Below, one piece after another: positions 35,326 to 45,355 of a stretch of DNA of 64,000 bases. The notes below the pieces were generated by a model. The model was not told the origin of the DNA. It did no database searches and saw only the letters and a program-made list of their open reading frames with translations. The DNA comes from Cyanophora paradoxa (lineage: Eukaryota; Glaucocystophyceae; Cyanophorales; Cyanophoraceae): contig QPMI01000232.1 in assembly GCA_004431415.1 (NCBI GenBank), forward strand, positions 1 through 64,000. Direction: 5' to 3'. How positions within the stretch are numbered: position 1 is the stretch's first letter; each line of letters begins with the position of its first letter. The position numbers and the translations under genes were made by a program.

Positions 35326-38236
35326 ATGTTCAAGGATTACGTTCTCGTGCGTGTCCCCGCCGGCCGCTCCGCTTGCAGAAGTTGTAGACGGGCCGGGTCA
35401 AACGTTGCGATGGCGGCGTCGGCTGACTTGCGCCGCGCCCATGCGGCATGCGCAGACGACCGTGCCCGCCGCTCGGCCGCGGACGGGCGCGGAGCCCAGG
35501 CTCCCGGCGGACGTCGGCGTTGAGAACGACGAGCTCTCTGGCGTCGTGCGTTCTGTGCAACTGGGGCAGCCCTGCCCTTCAGCTTCTTCTCGCCTCGGCC
35601 TGGGTGGATTGTTTCTAGATGATCATGATGCGATGATGTATATATATCGCGTAATTGCGCATCCACGACCACATGTTAACTAGAGCTCGATAGATGCGCA
35701 ATACCTAGAGCTCGACAGACCGCGCATCCACATGTCTAAGCCGCCGCGCCGGCAGGTCGTCCACGACCGCAGCGGGCTGAAGGCCGAGGCCGCCATCGAG
35801 CGCGACGAGGTCTCCTACGGCTCGGTGCGAAGGAGCCGGCGCCGCATCCTGCGCCGGTCCGGACTTGAGGCCGTCCGGCCGTCTGAACGGGACCGCAGTT
35901 CATGCTCGAGAAGCGGGCGGAGGGGTCCGAGGAGGCCGCCGTCGAGAACGACGAGGTCTTCCACGGCATCGTGCGCCCCTGACTAAGGCCGAGGGATTCA
36001 CCGTCTCTTACTGAGAGGAGGCCGCTCAGATCATCGACCAGCGCCGCGCGGAGGACGTCGAGAACGACGAGGTCTACAGCGCTTCCAGTGTCGTGCGTCG
36101 CCTCCTGCGGCCAGTCCGCCTCGGACCGTGTCCCGTCCGTGATCTTCGGCGCGGTAAGGTGGTGCACGACCGGCGGGCCACCGACGACGGCGTCGAGAAC
36201 GACGAGCTCTCCTACGGCGGGGTCCGGCGCCTTGATTTCCTCCCTGTCCAGCAGCTGCCTTTCTGCTCACGACCCCGAAACCCGCAGTTCATGCCGGAGA
36301 AGCGGGCCGAAGAGGGCACGCGCATCGACAACGACGAGCTCTCGTACGGAGTGGTGCGCGGCTCTACTAGCTATAGGCTAGATCGCGACGTCGACACGAT
36401 TTCCAAGATGCTCTAGATCTCCCTCCCCTTACACGTCTCCGCTTCCCCCCCGGCCCCCTGGTGAAGATTGCGGGCAGGTGGTACACGAGAAGCGGGCCGA
36501 GGAAGACGTCGATAACGACGAGCTCTCGTACGGCGTGGTGCGCCGCCGCCTTCAGCTTACAATTACCTCGAGCTGCCAGGCGGTGCAGCTGTCCCCTGCT
36601 CCCCTCTGATCTCCCGCAGATCATCCACGAGCGTGGGTACAAGGCCGACGTCGACGAGGGCATCGACAACAACGAACTCTCCTACGGCATCGTGCGCTAC
36701 GCCCTGCTCTACTAAATTCCCCTCACGAAGCACTCCTCATCGCCCCCGCAGATTGTCCACGAACGCAGCTACAAGGCGGAGGCCGATCGCGGGGATGCCA
36801 TCGAGAACGACGAGGTCTCCTACGGCGGGGTTCGCCCCCTTCTTCACCCCCGGCGGCCAATCTCCTCGTGACTGTCGCCGCAGTTCATGCTCGAGAAGCG
36901 CGCTGAGGGCGACGAGGAGGTCGCCATCGAGAACGACGAGGTCTCCCACGGGGTTGTGCGCCGTACCCGCCCGCACAAAACTGAATTCGAATCCGAGCGC
37001 TGACGATCCGGATGTGTGTGTGCAGATCATCTGGGACAAGCGCCCGCAGGCCACCGACGAGGGCATCGAGAACGACGAGCTCTCCTACGGAGTGGTGCGC
37101 TGGCCGTCGTCTGGAGACGCTTCGATTTGCGCGTGCCAACTCGATGCTTGCAGATTATCAACGACCGGCGGGCCACCGACGACGGGATTGACAACGACGA
37201 GCTCTCCTACGGCGGGGTCCGGCCCTGCCAGCCCCTGCCCTAGCCGTCTGCGCGACTCTGCAGCAGGTGATGCTTGAGCGGAAGGGGTACGCCGCGGACG
37301 AGACCGCGATCGAGAACGACGAGGTCTCCTGCGGCAGCGTTCGTTCCCCCTTTGATCTGTATCTCTCCCTTCCTCGACCCTTGAGTTCGCCCCTCAGGTG
37401 ATGCTGGAGAAGCGCGCGGAAAACGAGGACGAGGAGGCCGTAATCGAGGTCGACGAGGTCTCGTACGGAATGGTGCGTTGAACTTCGCTATGTATACGTA
37501 TAGCTAGCTATATAGCGCCCGGCCTTCGCTAAATTGTTTGTGCCCTGATTGTGATCATCGGCCGCTCAAATTGCAGATGATCGAGAGGAAGGGGCTGAAG
37601 GCCGAGCTCGAGGCCGACGACGGGATCGACAGCGACGAGCTCTCTTACGGCGGGGTATCTCCCTCGCCTCCCGCGCCTGAACGCGTCCCTTACCTTCTAC
37701 AGATGGTGATCGAGCGGAAGGGGTACGCCGCGGACGAGGCCGCCGTCGAAGTTGACGAGGTCTCCTACGGCGGGGTCCGGCCCCGCTCCCGAGTCCTCCC
37801 TCGAGACTTCGCTCTTGTTTTAAACCTCCGGTCCCGCAGTTCATGCCTGAGAAGCGCGCGGAGAGCGACGAAGCCGCAATCGAGAACGACGAGGTCTCGT
37901 ACGGCAGCGTTCGTTCCCCAGGCCAATTGCCGCGCCGCAGCCGCCTCCCCTCGTGACTTTCGCCGCAGTTCATGCTCGAGAAGCGTGCCGACGGGGACGA
38001 CGAGGCGCCGCTCTTCGTCGAGGAGCGCGCCGCCCAGGTCCGGATCCCTTCCCCCTCCCCTGGATCTGACCGCTGCCACCCTGACGAACCGCAGGCTGGC
38101 GACTTCGCCGCCGCCGACGCCGAGGTCTTCGAGGTCAGTCCCTTCGATCCCTTGGGACGTGCAGCTCTCCTCGCCGACCGTCGCTGCTCCGCAGGCCGAG
38201 GACGTGGCCGTCGAGGAGGAGGCCTGGCTTCTTTAA
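35326..38236 (+). CDS. ENDELSYG-repeat protein encoded by ~21 phase-0 microexons
   Basis: Exons: 35326-35346 (inferred start), 35456-35545, 35756-35824, 35899-35970, 36030-36092, 36159-36221, 36288-36353, 36478-36537, 36620-36691, 36752-36829, 36884-36955, 37026-37094, 37154-37216, 37267-37338, 37398-37472, 37577-37654, 37703-37774, 37840-37908, 37969-38037, 38095-38133, 38195-38236. Every exon is a multiple of three with phase-0 ends, so joining them gives about 457 residues ending EEEAWLL. Exons 3-18 each encode one 20-26-residue repeat: an aliphatic/aromatic start (FMLEKRA, VVHDRRA, IIHERGY), an acidic middle, then (I/V)ENDE(L/V)SYGG. Donors are almost all GTGCG, GTCCG or GTTCG. One intron (36093-36158) ends in AAG rather than a pyrimidine-CAG. 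Highly acidic, probably not membrane-bound. No family recognised. The start is the least certain part. Confidence 0.85.
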
Positions 38237-38531
38237 ATCCGAAGCCTTCATGATCAGGGCTCAAGCGGGTCGCGGAGCCTCGGAGCGGCTGCGGTCCCGC
38301 CGATCCGGAGCGCCCCATTCCCGGCCCCTTCCTGTACGTATGCATATGTACAGCACTTGTAATCCAGCGACGCCCCCTCCCGAGGGGCGCACAGAGGTAG
38401 AGGCACGAGGCGGATCGAGAGAGACGGGCTGGCCGGAGAGACGGGCGCTGGGGAGGCCGAGGAGAGAGCGCGCGGGGAGAGCAGGGGGCGCACGAAGGGC
38501 GACGGCGTTGACGCACTGCCCGCCGACGCAG
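38237..38531. promoter_or_regulatory. Intergenic region between microexon gene and next gene
   Basis: No supported coding sequence between the stop at 38236 and the first recognisable exon at about 38532. It must contain the 3' end of the former and the 5' region of the latter, which lie in the same orientation. No clear motif seen. Confidence 0.4.
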
Positions 38532-40284
38532 ATGCGGGGCGATGGGCAGCAGAACGAAGCGAGGCGCTCTTCTGGGAGCTCTTCGTGAGCGCCGAGCTGC
38601 GGGGCGAGGGCTCGAGCTCCCGGGGCGCGCCCCCCCCCCCCCCCCTCCCCCCCCGCCCCCGCCCGCCGTCTGGAGGATATATATACCCGGCCCCCGCCCC
38701 GGGCCCGGGGCGGAGCCAGCGCCCCTCCCCGAGGCGGACGTGGACGCGCTCTTCGTCAAGCTTTCGAGCCTCGCGATCAATTCCGACACCCCCGCCCCCC
38801 GCTCCCCTCGGCCCCGGCTCGCCCGCCCCTTTCGACGAGCCGCCGCCCCCGCCCCCGCCCCTCCCGCCCCCGTCCCCTTCTCCCCCCCTCCCTACATCCT
38901 GAATCCCCACAAGGAGGACGAGTTCATGGTAGCCCCCTGCTGCTCCCAGATGCCTTCCCGCCGCCTTGCAACCCCGGGCCCGCAGCGCCGCGTGACCGCG
39001 GAAGAGGCCGCCGGCGCCGGCTCAGCCCTCGCCGTCCTGTTGGGCGACCCCCGGTACCCCTCCCCGCTCCGAACCCGGCCCACCCCGCTCCTGAGACTCA
39101 CCCCATGGGAGCGTCCTGGGTACCCCCGTCTTCCGCACGCTTGCTAGAAGAATACGTACCCGTCATCTCTTCGTGGTGAGCGCTGCCTTTCGAAATACCT
39201 CTTGAAGACCGAACAGAGCGTTCGCCCAGCTCGTTCGCATTGCTGTCGCCGGCTCCGGGATCCTCCGGCCCCGGGCGGTTCCGCGCTTTCTTCCCTCCCC
39301 CTTCGGTCTGCTTGCCACTTTCTGCGACCGATTCTGTACTAGTACTCCCGACCGGGGCTCATAAATATTTATCCCCCCACCCCACCCCACCCCCCCCACT
39401 TCCCCTCCCTGCGTTCAGTTCGACTCGATCCTCCGCTCCCTCGCACTCAACCTCCTCACTGGCCCTTCCTCCGAGGCTCGTACCCCACCCTGTGAGTTCG
39501 ATGTAGCCCACCACCTTACCCCCTCCCCCTGTCTTCCCCTCCTAATTGTTTTGCTCCAGGGAGGAGGCGCGCGGAGCGCGCCTGCAAGAACATTTGGAAC
39601 TTCGTCATCGTCGTCACCTCGGGTGCGTCCGCGGAAGGCGTACCCCCGCAGCTGTCCGCCCCGCCCCCCTCACGTCTGCGTGCCCCCCAGACTTCGCCGT
39701 TATATCCCCCGACTTCATGCTCCTCCCCCTCGAGGAGGCGCGCCGTACCCCTCTCCCCCCGGCCCCCCCTCCCCAATCGATCGGCAGGTCCTCGCGCTAC
39801 ACCGGCGCGCGATTGAGATTGCAAAGGAGGCCGTCGAGAGGTGCGTACGCGCGCAGGACGGACCTTAAGCTTGCAATTAACTCACCAAACTGGGCGCGCC
39901 CGGCCGTGCACGGGGCCGGCGGCAGGTTTGGACGCCTAGTGCGAACGGATCTCCTCGCAACGACTGCAAAGGTGGGCGAGCTTGCGCGAAAGTGCGGCTC
40001 GAATTGGCGCCTACGGTACTCGTGTAATCAGCTCTGACCGCGGCTGGCTGGCGGGGGCAGGTGCGGGCGGGGTTCAGCCTGCGGCAGTTCGGCCACCTGC
40101 GGGCGGCTCTGGAACTCCAGTTCGAGGTGCGCTGGCCATGGGCCGAGCACAGGCCACGGGGTCTCACGATTTAAACCAAATTGCTCGGATAGGTCCGGCC
40201 AGGCAGGGAGGGGGTTGCCAGCTGTTTCGAGCGCTGTTTCCAGCGGCTCGGCCGGACCATTCGGGGTCTCACGATTGAGCGCCT

Positions 40285-40332
<48 letters not shown>

Positions 40333-40692
40333 AGGCCTGGGACGCCCTGCCCCGCTTGCGGGTATGTACATATGTTGCTGCCTTCCGCCCCGCATCGGCG
40401 CCCCGGCCCCCGCCCGGGGGCTGAGCAGCCCGGGCCCGGCGTGCACGGGCAGGTGTACCCCCACCGGCTCGAGTGCGAGGTCCTGCGGGGACTGTGCGAG
40501 CTGCACGGTGCTGCCGTACCCCCCATCCGATCCCCGGCCGGCCGCGCTCACGGGGCGAGGCGCGGGGCTAGCGCTCGCAGTGCAAATCGAGCGGCCGGAC
40601 CTGGCGCGGCACTTCTCGAAGCGCCTCTACTGGTGCGAGGAGAGCTCGAGCCTGTTCAGCCCGCCAAGAAGCGCTCTAGATCTGCAGGCTTA
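38532..40692 (+). CDS. Intron-rich gene of unknown function
   Basis: Recognisable exons: about 38532-38620 (ALFWELFVSAELRGEG), up to 38928 (LNPHKEDEFM), 38986-39053 (VTAEEAAGAGSALAVLLGDP), 39419-39479 (FDSILRSLALNLLTG), 39560-39622 (CKNIWNFVIVVTS), 39691-39737 (DFAVISPDFMLLPLEE), 39788-39840 (VLALHRRAIEIAKEAVE), a 13-nt exon RFGRL before 39939, about 40061-40126 (VRAGFSLRQFGHLRAALELQ), 40335-40361, then HGQVYPHRLECEVLRGLCEL and ERPDLARHFSKRLYWCEESS to TAG 40690-40692. From 39419 onward the phases join correctly. Exon 39691-39737 uses a GC donor. The 5' part contains long C runs whose length may be misread, and phases there do not close. Helical and soluble looking; no domain recognised. Confidence 0.6.
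40157..40276. mobile_element. 90-bp insertion with 15-bp target-site duplication, inside an intron
   Basis: CGGGGTCTCACGATT occurs at 40157-40171 and 40262-40276, flanking 40172-40261. The insert contains TTGCTCGGATAGGTCCGGCC, GGCAGGGAGGGGGTTGCC and GCTGTTTCCAGCGG. Together these are the reverse complement of the element at 18298-18375, allowing for internal divergence. It lies in the intron between the LRAALELQ exon and the WDALPRL exon of the preceding gene. Two copies with independent duplications make this a real dispersed element. Confidence 0.8.
40287..40332. repeat. Homopolymer tract of about 46 C
   Basis: An almost pure C run forms the polypyrimidine tract of the intron ending CCAG at 40331-40334. 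Shorter C tracts sit in similar places at about 581-600, 5771-5797, 10966-10989, 38631-38660 and 62634-62664. Exact lengths are doubtful in any sequencing technology. Confidence 0.8.
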
Positions 40693-40741
40693 GCGTGCTG
40701 CATATATCCTTTCGTTTCGGGCTGATTACGAAGCTCTATGG

Positions 40742-41028
40742 CGTCGCCAGGTTCGAGGAGACGGACGACGACACGGAGTTCAAGGCCTCCTGCCTCCAGA
40801 CCCGCGGCCCGCCCACCCAGCCCTGCCCCGCCCAGCGCTCCCGGAGTCCAAGGCCTCTCCAGGCCGCTCATCAGAAGGGGCCGCAGCGTACATCGACTGG
40901 CACGAGGGGGACCCCGCCGCCGCCGCCGAGGGGTACCGCCGCGCCGCCGACACCGTCCGCGGTCCGGATCCGCCCACGCGCCGCCGGCCGGGCCGTGGCC
41001 CCGGCCCGATCTAGATCAGCGATCAAAA
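40742..41028 (+). CDS. Possible downstream exon(s), unresolved
   Basis: After the TAG at 40692 there is another acceptor (GTCGCCAG before 40752) followed by FEETDDDTEFKASCLQ. In a different frame AAAYIDWHEGDPAAAAEGYR runs to TAG at 41016-41018. Both look like coding sequence by composition. They may be the true 3' end of the preceding gene if the stop at 40692 lies in an intron, or a separate small gene. No choice is possible from sequence alone. Confidence 0.3.
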
Positions 41029-41052
41029 TTCGAACTGCGATATCGATGTGAA

Positions 41053-41554
41053 CGTTAACTGATCGGTCCGGATCCTGGTCTAAAATAGAATCCGCATCGG
41101 CGAAGCACGTCCGCGTCTAAAATTCTCCTCGGGACGTGGAGCAAAACTGAGCACGTTTAGAATGCATAATGACGCAGTTTCTAGCTTAATTATATATATG
41201 AGCAACGACTTTTTTATTTCGCGCGAATTTCTCGCCGTGCACTGCGGCTTTGGAAGGCTCAGAATACTATGATATTTAATTTTAATGCAAGTGCAATCTA
41301 GCTGAGGGTAGGGTGATTATCAAAGGCATCAGATTGCACGCAGAAGGGTGCAGGGTGCAATCGATATCCGTGGCACGGATATTTATAAAGAGATCAAGCT
41401 TTCAAGTTTGGAAGAGCTTTGGAGAGTTTTCGTGATGATGCAGCAGTTACCGTTCATAGTATCGATTACAATTTAAAGCTTCAAGAAGAAAGAAGAAGCG
41501 CGAGCGCTGCACATGCTGCTAGTCATGAGAAGAAAGTTGAAAGCGTCGCAATTA
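41053..41554. other. AT-rich intergenic region
   Basis: No gene supported. It lies downstream of both neighbours (+ strand gene ending before 41050, - strand T1/BTB gene ending at 41555), so it is a shared 3' region. GTGCAATC/GATTGCAC-type short inverted motifs occur near 41290-41360. Confidence 0.5.
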
Positions 41555-42536
41555 TCACGAAAAAAGGGGAGTGCCGGCGTGGGCGGCCCTTTTGCATGGC
41601 GGGGCGCCCTCGCGGACGTCCTTGCAGCACGTCCACTGCGCGACCTGCCGGACCGTGCGCGACGTCTGCTTCTCGACAGCCTTCTTGAGAATACCTTTGC
41701 AGATATCGCAATACAGTGGTCCCCGATCCCTCCAGCCGCGGTCGTGCGGGTGCGGGTGCACATGCTCCGGGCATTCGCTTTTCGTGAAGTCCTCCTTCAG
41801 GTCGACCACCTGACAGAAGGCGAAGGTCCCGGAGTGGTGCGCACAGGCAAGAGATGCCAAGGGATCATTGCCGCCTTCACGCTTCTGGTACACGATTCCG
41901 CACGTATTGCAGCGGAAAAGCTCTGTCGAAAACTGTGGTATTAGCGCTCATTGTCCCGCAATGAACACGCGCTCGCGATCGATCGCAATCGCGCGCAATT
42001 AGAAGCTAAAGCTTGCGCTCGAGCTCACCCTTCTTAATTTCCTGTACGACGCCGAAGTAGTCTGCCTCGGCGAGGAGGACGCGCAGCTCCGTCGGGTCGC
42101 TCGGGACGGCGAGGACGCCGTTGGAGAGATAGCCGAGGATCGCCGCGAAGGCGCCCGGGTCGCGGTCGACGACGTACGCGCCCTCCGCCGTCCGCGCGCT
42201 CGGGATCCTGCATAAGCCGCGAAAATGTGAGGCGCGAAAGAATGGAATCGCGCCTGCGGTTGCCTCGCGACTGACTGATATCGATCTCGCGCGCATGCGC
42301 ACCTTCCTTCGAGAAGCGCGGTGAAGAATGTGGCGCCGGGGCTCGACAAGAGAGTGGCGCGGGTCGTCTTGAACTCGCTCCCGCGGACGTCGAGCAGAAT
42401 GTAATCCTGTGCGAAGCGAAGCGGAGTGTGCGTGCACGTGTTGATTAGTTCCGGCAGCTCGCTCTTCCGCGCGAAATTATATTTGCGACGAGGCAACTTT
42501 TGCAGTCGCAGTTTGCAGTTTGCAGGACCTCACCAT
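41555..42536 (-). CDS. T1/BTB (K_tetra) protein with Cys/His-rich C-terminal domain, paralogue A
   Basis: Exons on the minus strand: 42536-42534 (ATG only), 42406-42303, 42207-42029, 41922-41555; the lengths add to 218 codons including stop (217 aa). Residues ~2-95 form a potassium-channel tetramerisation-type BTB fold: ILLDVRGSEFKTTRATLLSS, then AYVVDRDPGAFAAILGYLSN, then DPTELRVLLAEADYFGV. The C-terminal ~120 residues carry FRCNTCGIVYQKR, an ACAHH pair, CDIC and AQWTCCKD, a probable zinc-binding module. It has no channel transmembrane segments, so it is KCTD-like. Proteins of this kind often oligomerise and act as cullin-3 adaptors; that role is inference. The paralogue at 52458-53462 has the same exon layout. 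Confidence 0.8.
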
Positions 42537-42667
42537 TGCGGTGCTCGTGCCAGCTGCTGCTGCAGATGTGCACGCGGCAGGTCGCGCGCGCTTGGCTGCA
42601 GTGGTCATTCGATCGGAAACTCCGAACTCGGAACTTCGAAATTCGGCAGCTGCTCGCATGCAGTACG

Positions 42668-43027
42668 TCACTTAAAAATTCGAATTCTCCCTCCCCTCCT
42701 TTTAAAAAGTCCCCTATAGCTAGCTCCCCCGAGCTCAATTAATATAGCACTGCACGCCAAGCCCCTCAGAAATCCGCGACTTGGAGAACGAAGCGCGGTG
42801 TACCCCAAATCTTTGTTGACCAGCCGCGGCCGGAAGCCGGCGTGAGCGCCGGGGGCGCTGTGCTCGCAGTAGTAGTATCGGAGAGCCCACCCCAGCACTT
42901 TGAGCGCCTGGCCGGGCGATTTCGGGCCACTCGGGGTCGGTTCCCGTCCCGGGCCGCCCCGTGAACCCTTTTTCGAGCCAGCAGCGTCTGGAACAACTAG
43001 TGAGGGTCTAAAAAGAGTGGTCCCTCG
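42668..43027 (-). CDS. Hypothetical open frame upstream of T1/BTB paralogue A
   Basis: A minus-strand frame ending at TGA 42668-42670 reads GQALKVLGWALRYYYCEHSA and HAGFRPRLVNKDLGYTALRS, which look like folded protein, preceded by an acceptor-like GCCCGGCCAG near 42910. No start codon and no partner exon were found. It may be a fragment. It overlaps no other supported gene. Confidence 0.25.
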   Translation of the reverse strand, partial: RGTTLFRPSLVVPDAAGSKKGSRGGPGREPTPSGPKSPGQALKVLGWALRYYYCEHSAPGAHAGFRPRLVNKDLGYTALRSPSRGFLRGLACSAILIELGGASYRGLFKRRGGRIRIFK

Positions 43028-43390
43028 TTAAGAACGCCCGCCCGCGCCGCCCGCGGCCCTTGACCCGCTCCGCCTCGTCAGCAGAGACCGCGCCTTCGTC
43101 GGGCTACAGGGCGGTGCCGGAGCATCGTCAACCGTCCAAGGATGCCATCTACCGCTCTCGGAACGCGGAGAAGGGCGCCGACGCCACGTATTCCACACAA
43201 GATCAACGAGAGCTCGCTCGGGCACGCGGGAGATTCAAGCTTCCTCCTTTGACTCCGCAGAACGAGGGGCGAACGCCCAAGACTAGGCACCTGGTATGCC
43301 CTTCTTTCGTTCTGTGCTATCCGCGCCCGCCGCGCACCGGCGTCGCCCGCCGCGCCGCGGATCTTCTGACCGACCCCCCACGCGTCGCAG

Positions 43391-44230
43391 CTAGCGCGGT
43401 CCAACCGCCGAGCTCCGGCGCCGCGGTGGCGGCTCCCGGTCACGCCGGTGCGCATCCCTCGCCGGTCGCTTCGTCTCAGACGCATCCGCGCTGACTTTCC
43501 GACCGTCTAGAACTGCCGGTGAAGCTGGCTTATCGTCCAGGAAGCTCAGGATCGACCGCCGAGAACGAGGTGAGGGCCCCGCGCTTGCCCGCCACCGCGC
43601 CCGCCCGCCACCGCGCTGCTGAACGGTTTCCGCGCAGCAAAAGGAGCCGAAAAGGAGCTTTCGTTCTCGATAGAAGCACCTGAGCGCCGGCAGCAGCAAC
43701 CGGAGCAGCGAGCGCTCTTGGAGATCGGTGCGCCTGCCTGCGCCGCGCGCGCACGCCCGCCCGCCCAGTGCGCCCGCTGATGTCGCCACCCGCGGCTCTC
43801 GCGCAGAGCGATGAGGCTCCGCGCGGCGTAGGCGGCAGCAGCCGGCGGCGGGATTCGAGAGGGGCAGCTAGACTGCACCACCACCTTAGCGGGGCTGCAT
43901 CCCCCCCCTCCTCTGCGGCCCTCCCGGGCTGCGGCCCCCTCCGCCCCGCCTTCTCTCTCTGTTCAGCGCTCTGTCGGTAGAGCGCCAGTAGCTCGCCAGC
44001 GTCCTGAGATCTTGATAATGAGATCGTGATTCTCGAGAAACCTGCCCCGCCTGCGCCGTCTGGGCCAGCGAGCGCTCTGTTAAGCATGCAGAATGCTGTA
44101 AATGCATATATATGATCTATATCTCGCTTCCCGCGCAGGTGCCCCCACCCCAAGCCTTCTGGAGGAGCAGGCGATCTCCGCTGCGGATGCACCCCCGGGG
44201 GCCGCGCTCCAGCTGCGCATGCTCTTCTAA
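43391..44230 (+). CDS. Partly resolved multi-exon gene, function unknown
   Basis: Three consecutive exons join in frame: about 43391-43455 (AVQPPSSGAAVAAPGHA), 43480-43569 (ASALTFRPSRTAGEAGLSSR, ending LRIDRRER) and 43638-43727 (AKGAEKELSFSIEAPERRQQ, ending EQRALLEI). Donors are GTGCGC, GTGAGG and GTGCGC. A terminal exon at 44139-44230 would give PSLLEEQAISAADAPPGAAL and end RMLF. The link between 43727 and 44139 is not settled, and an upstream coding-like stretch at 43060-43293 could belong to the same gene. Charged, Arg/Gln/Glu-rich; no family recognised. Confidence 0.35.
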
Positions 44231-44300
44231 ATTGTGCATCGATCTGCGTTAGCGTCGGCCCGGCGGCCCTCGCAGTAAGCAGCGAAATCGAATCTCCCAG

Positions 44301-44383
44301 GTGCCACCCCCCCACTGGAGCAGGTGCCGCTGGCGGCGGGGGTGCGTGCCGCCGCCCGTACGCGAGCTCTGCGCGTGCTCTAG
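44301..44383 (+). CDS. Second, alternative-looking terminal exon
   Basis: After acceptor TCTCCCAG (ending 44300) an 83-nt stretch in the same phase as the exon at 44139 encodes ATPPLEQVPLAAGVRAAART and ends ALRVL with TAG at 44381-44383. Its start parallels the exon at 44139 (both begin GTGCC and encode a Pro-rich head, then LEE/LEQ). It could be an alternative last exon or a duplicated one. Confidence 0.3.
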
Positions 44384-45095
44384 ATGTCCCTCATGGCCCT
44401 AGACATCTCAGCCCGCACCGCCCCGCCGTCGCAGCCATGCCATCTGGAAACGCATGACATGCTTGATTGCACACGAGCGCGCATCTGCCTGAGGCGCGGC
44501 AGGACACGCAGGCGGGGCGTTCGCGGGCCTAAGCGATGCGGGCCAGCGGTGAGCGGCCTCCGCGACGGCGAAAGATGCCTCGGCGGCGCAGGGCCTGCGA
44601 GCGGCGGGTCGGTCAGGGCGCGGAGTGTGCGAGGGGGGCCGCGCAGGGCTTCACCACGCACTCATTAGTGATGGCTGCACTAGCTATGAGCGGCAGGATC
44701 GATACGAGGCTCGCGGCGGGCGGCCGGCCGGCCCCGCGGGCGGCCGAAGGTGCTCGTCGCCTGCCGACGGTCCGAAGCTCACACGGCTCGCCCGGGGACG
44801 CGGCAAGGTGCGATCCCGACCTTATCTAACACGCTGAGAACGTTGGTTGCGCTTGCGAGCGACCTGGCTCCGCGGAAGTCGCAAGACGGTGCACGCGAGA
44901 TGGGTCGCGCGCCGGGAGCTAGCGCAAAGCCGTCACAGGTGCTGCCACCATGCTACCGGGGGCTAGGAGCGCGTCGGCGGGCCGCGCAGAGCGCTGCTGT
45001 CGGGGAGAGGCGGACCTCAGGCGGTGCTTGTGTATCACAAGCCGGCTAGTTGCAACGTTTTTAGCAGAGAATTTTTTTCCGGCCCGGCGGCGAGC
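44384..45095. other. GC-rich stretch without a confident gene
   Basis: Open frames exist on both strands but none shows conserved motifs or closing splice phases. I regard it as unassigned. Confidence 0.4.
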
Positions 45096-45355
45096 AGTGA
45101 GCGTTTTTTTTTTTGAGAGACTACGGTGGGGCGAACCCCCCGTAGGTAGTGATATTAAAGACAACAATACAGTAAACTAGCACAAAATATATACAGAATC
45201 AAGAGGGATCACGAGAAGGGACACGATCAGAAGAACGCAAAAGATAAGGAGAACGAGCACGAGGAGAAGGAGTAGAAGAACTCAAGGGCGTCGACGCAGA
45301 ATTACTAGTCACACTAGAACGACGAGGAGCACGGGGACGCAGCAAAGTGAGCGTT
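45096..45355 (-). mobile_element. 240-bp 5'-truncated retro-insertion with poly(A) and 10-bp target duplication
   Basis: AGTGAGCGTT is repeated exactly at 45096-45105 and 45346-45355. Between them, read on the minus strand, is a Ser/Arg-rich reading frame that can stop at a TGA near 45203. It is followed by an AT-rich 3' region, a stem-loop (CTACGG and GGGG arms pairing with CCCC and CCGTAG, 45121-45145 on the plus strand) and a poly(A) tail, seen as T 45104-45114. This is the layout of a non-LTR retrotransposon or retro-copied mRNA 3' end inserted by target-primed reverse transcription. Parent element unknown. Confidence 0.75.

Noticed and set aside
37566-38789. 407-codon minus-strand open frame over the microexon gene
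   Set aside because: The plus strand has a chain of conserved exon ends and acceptors; the minus frame has no recognisable motif.
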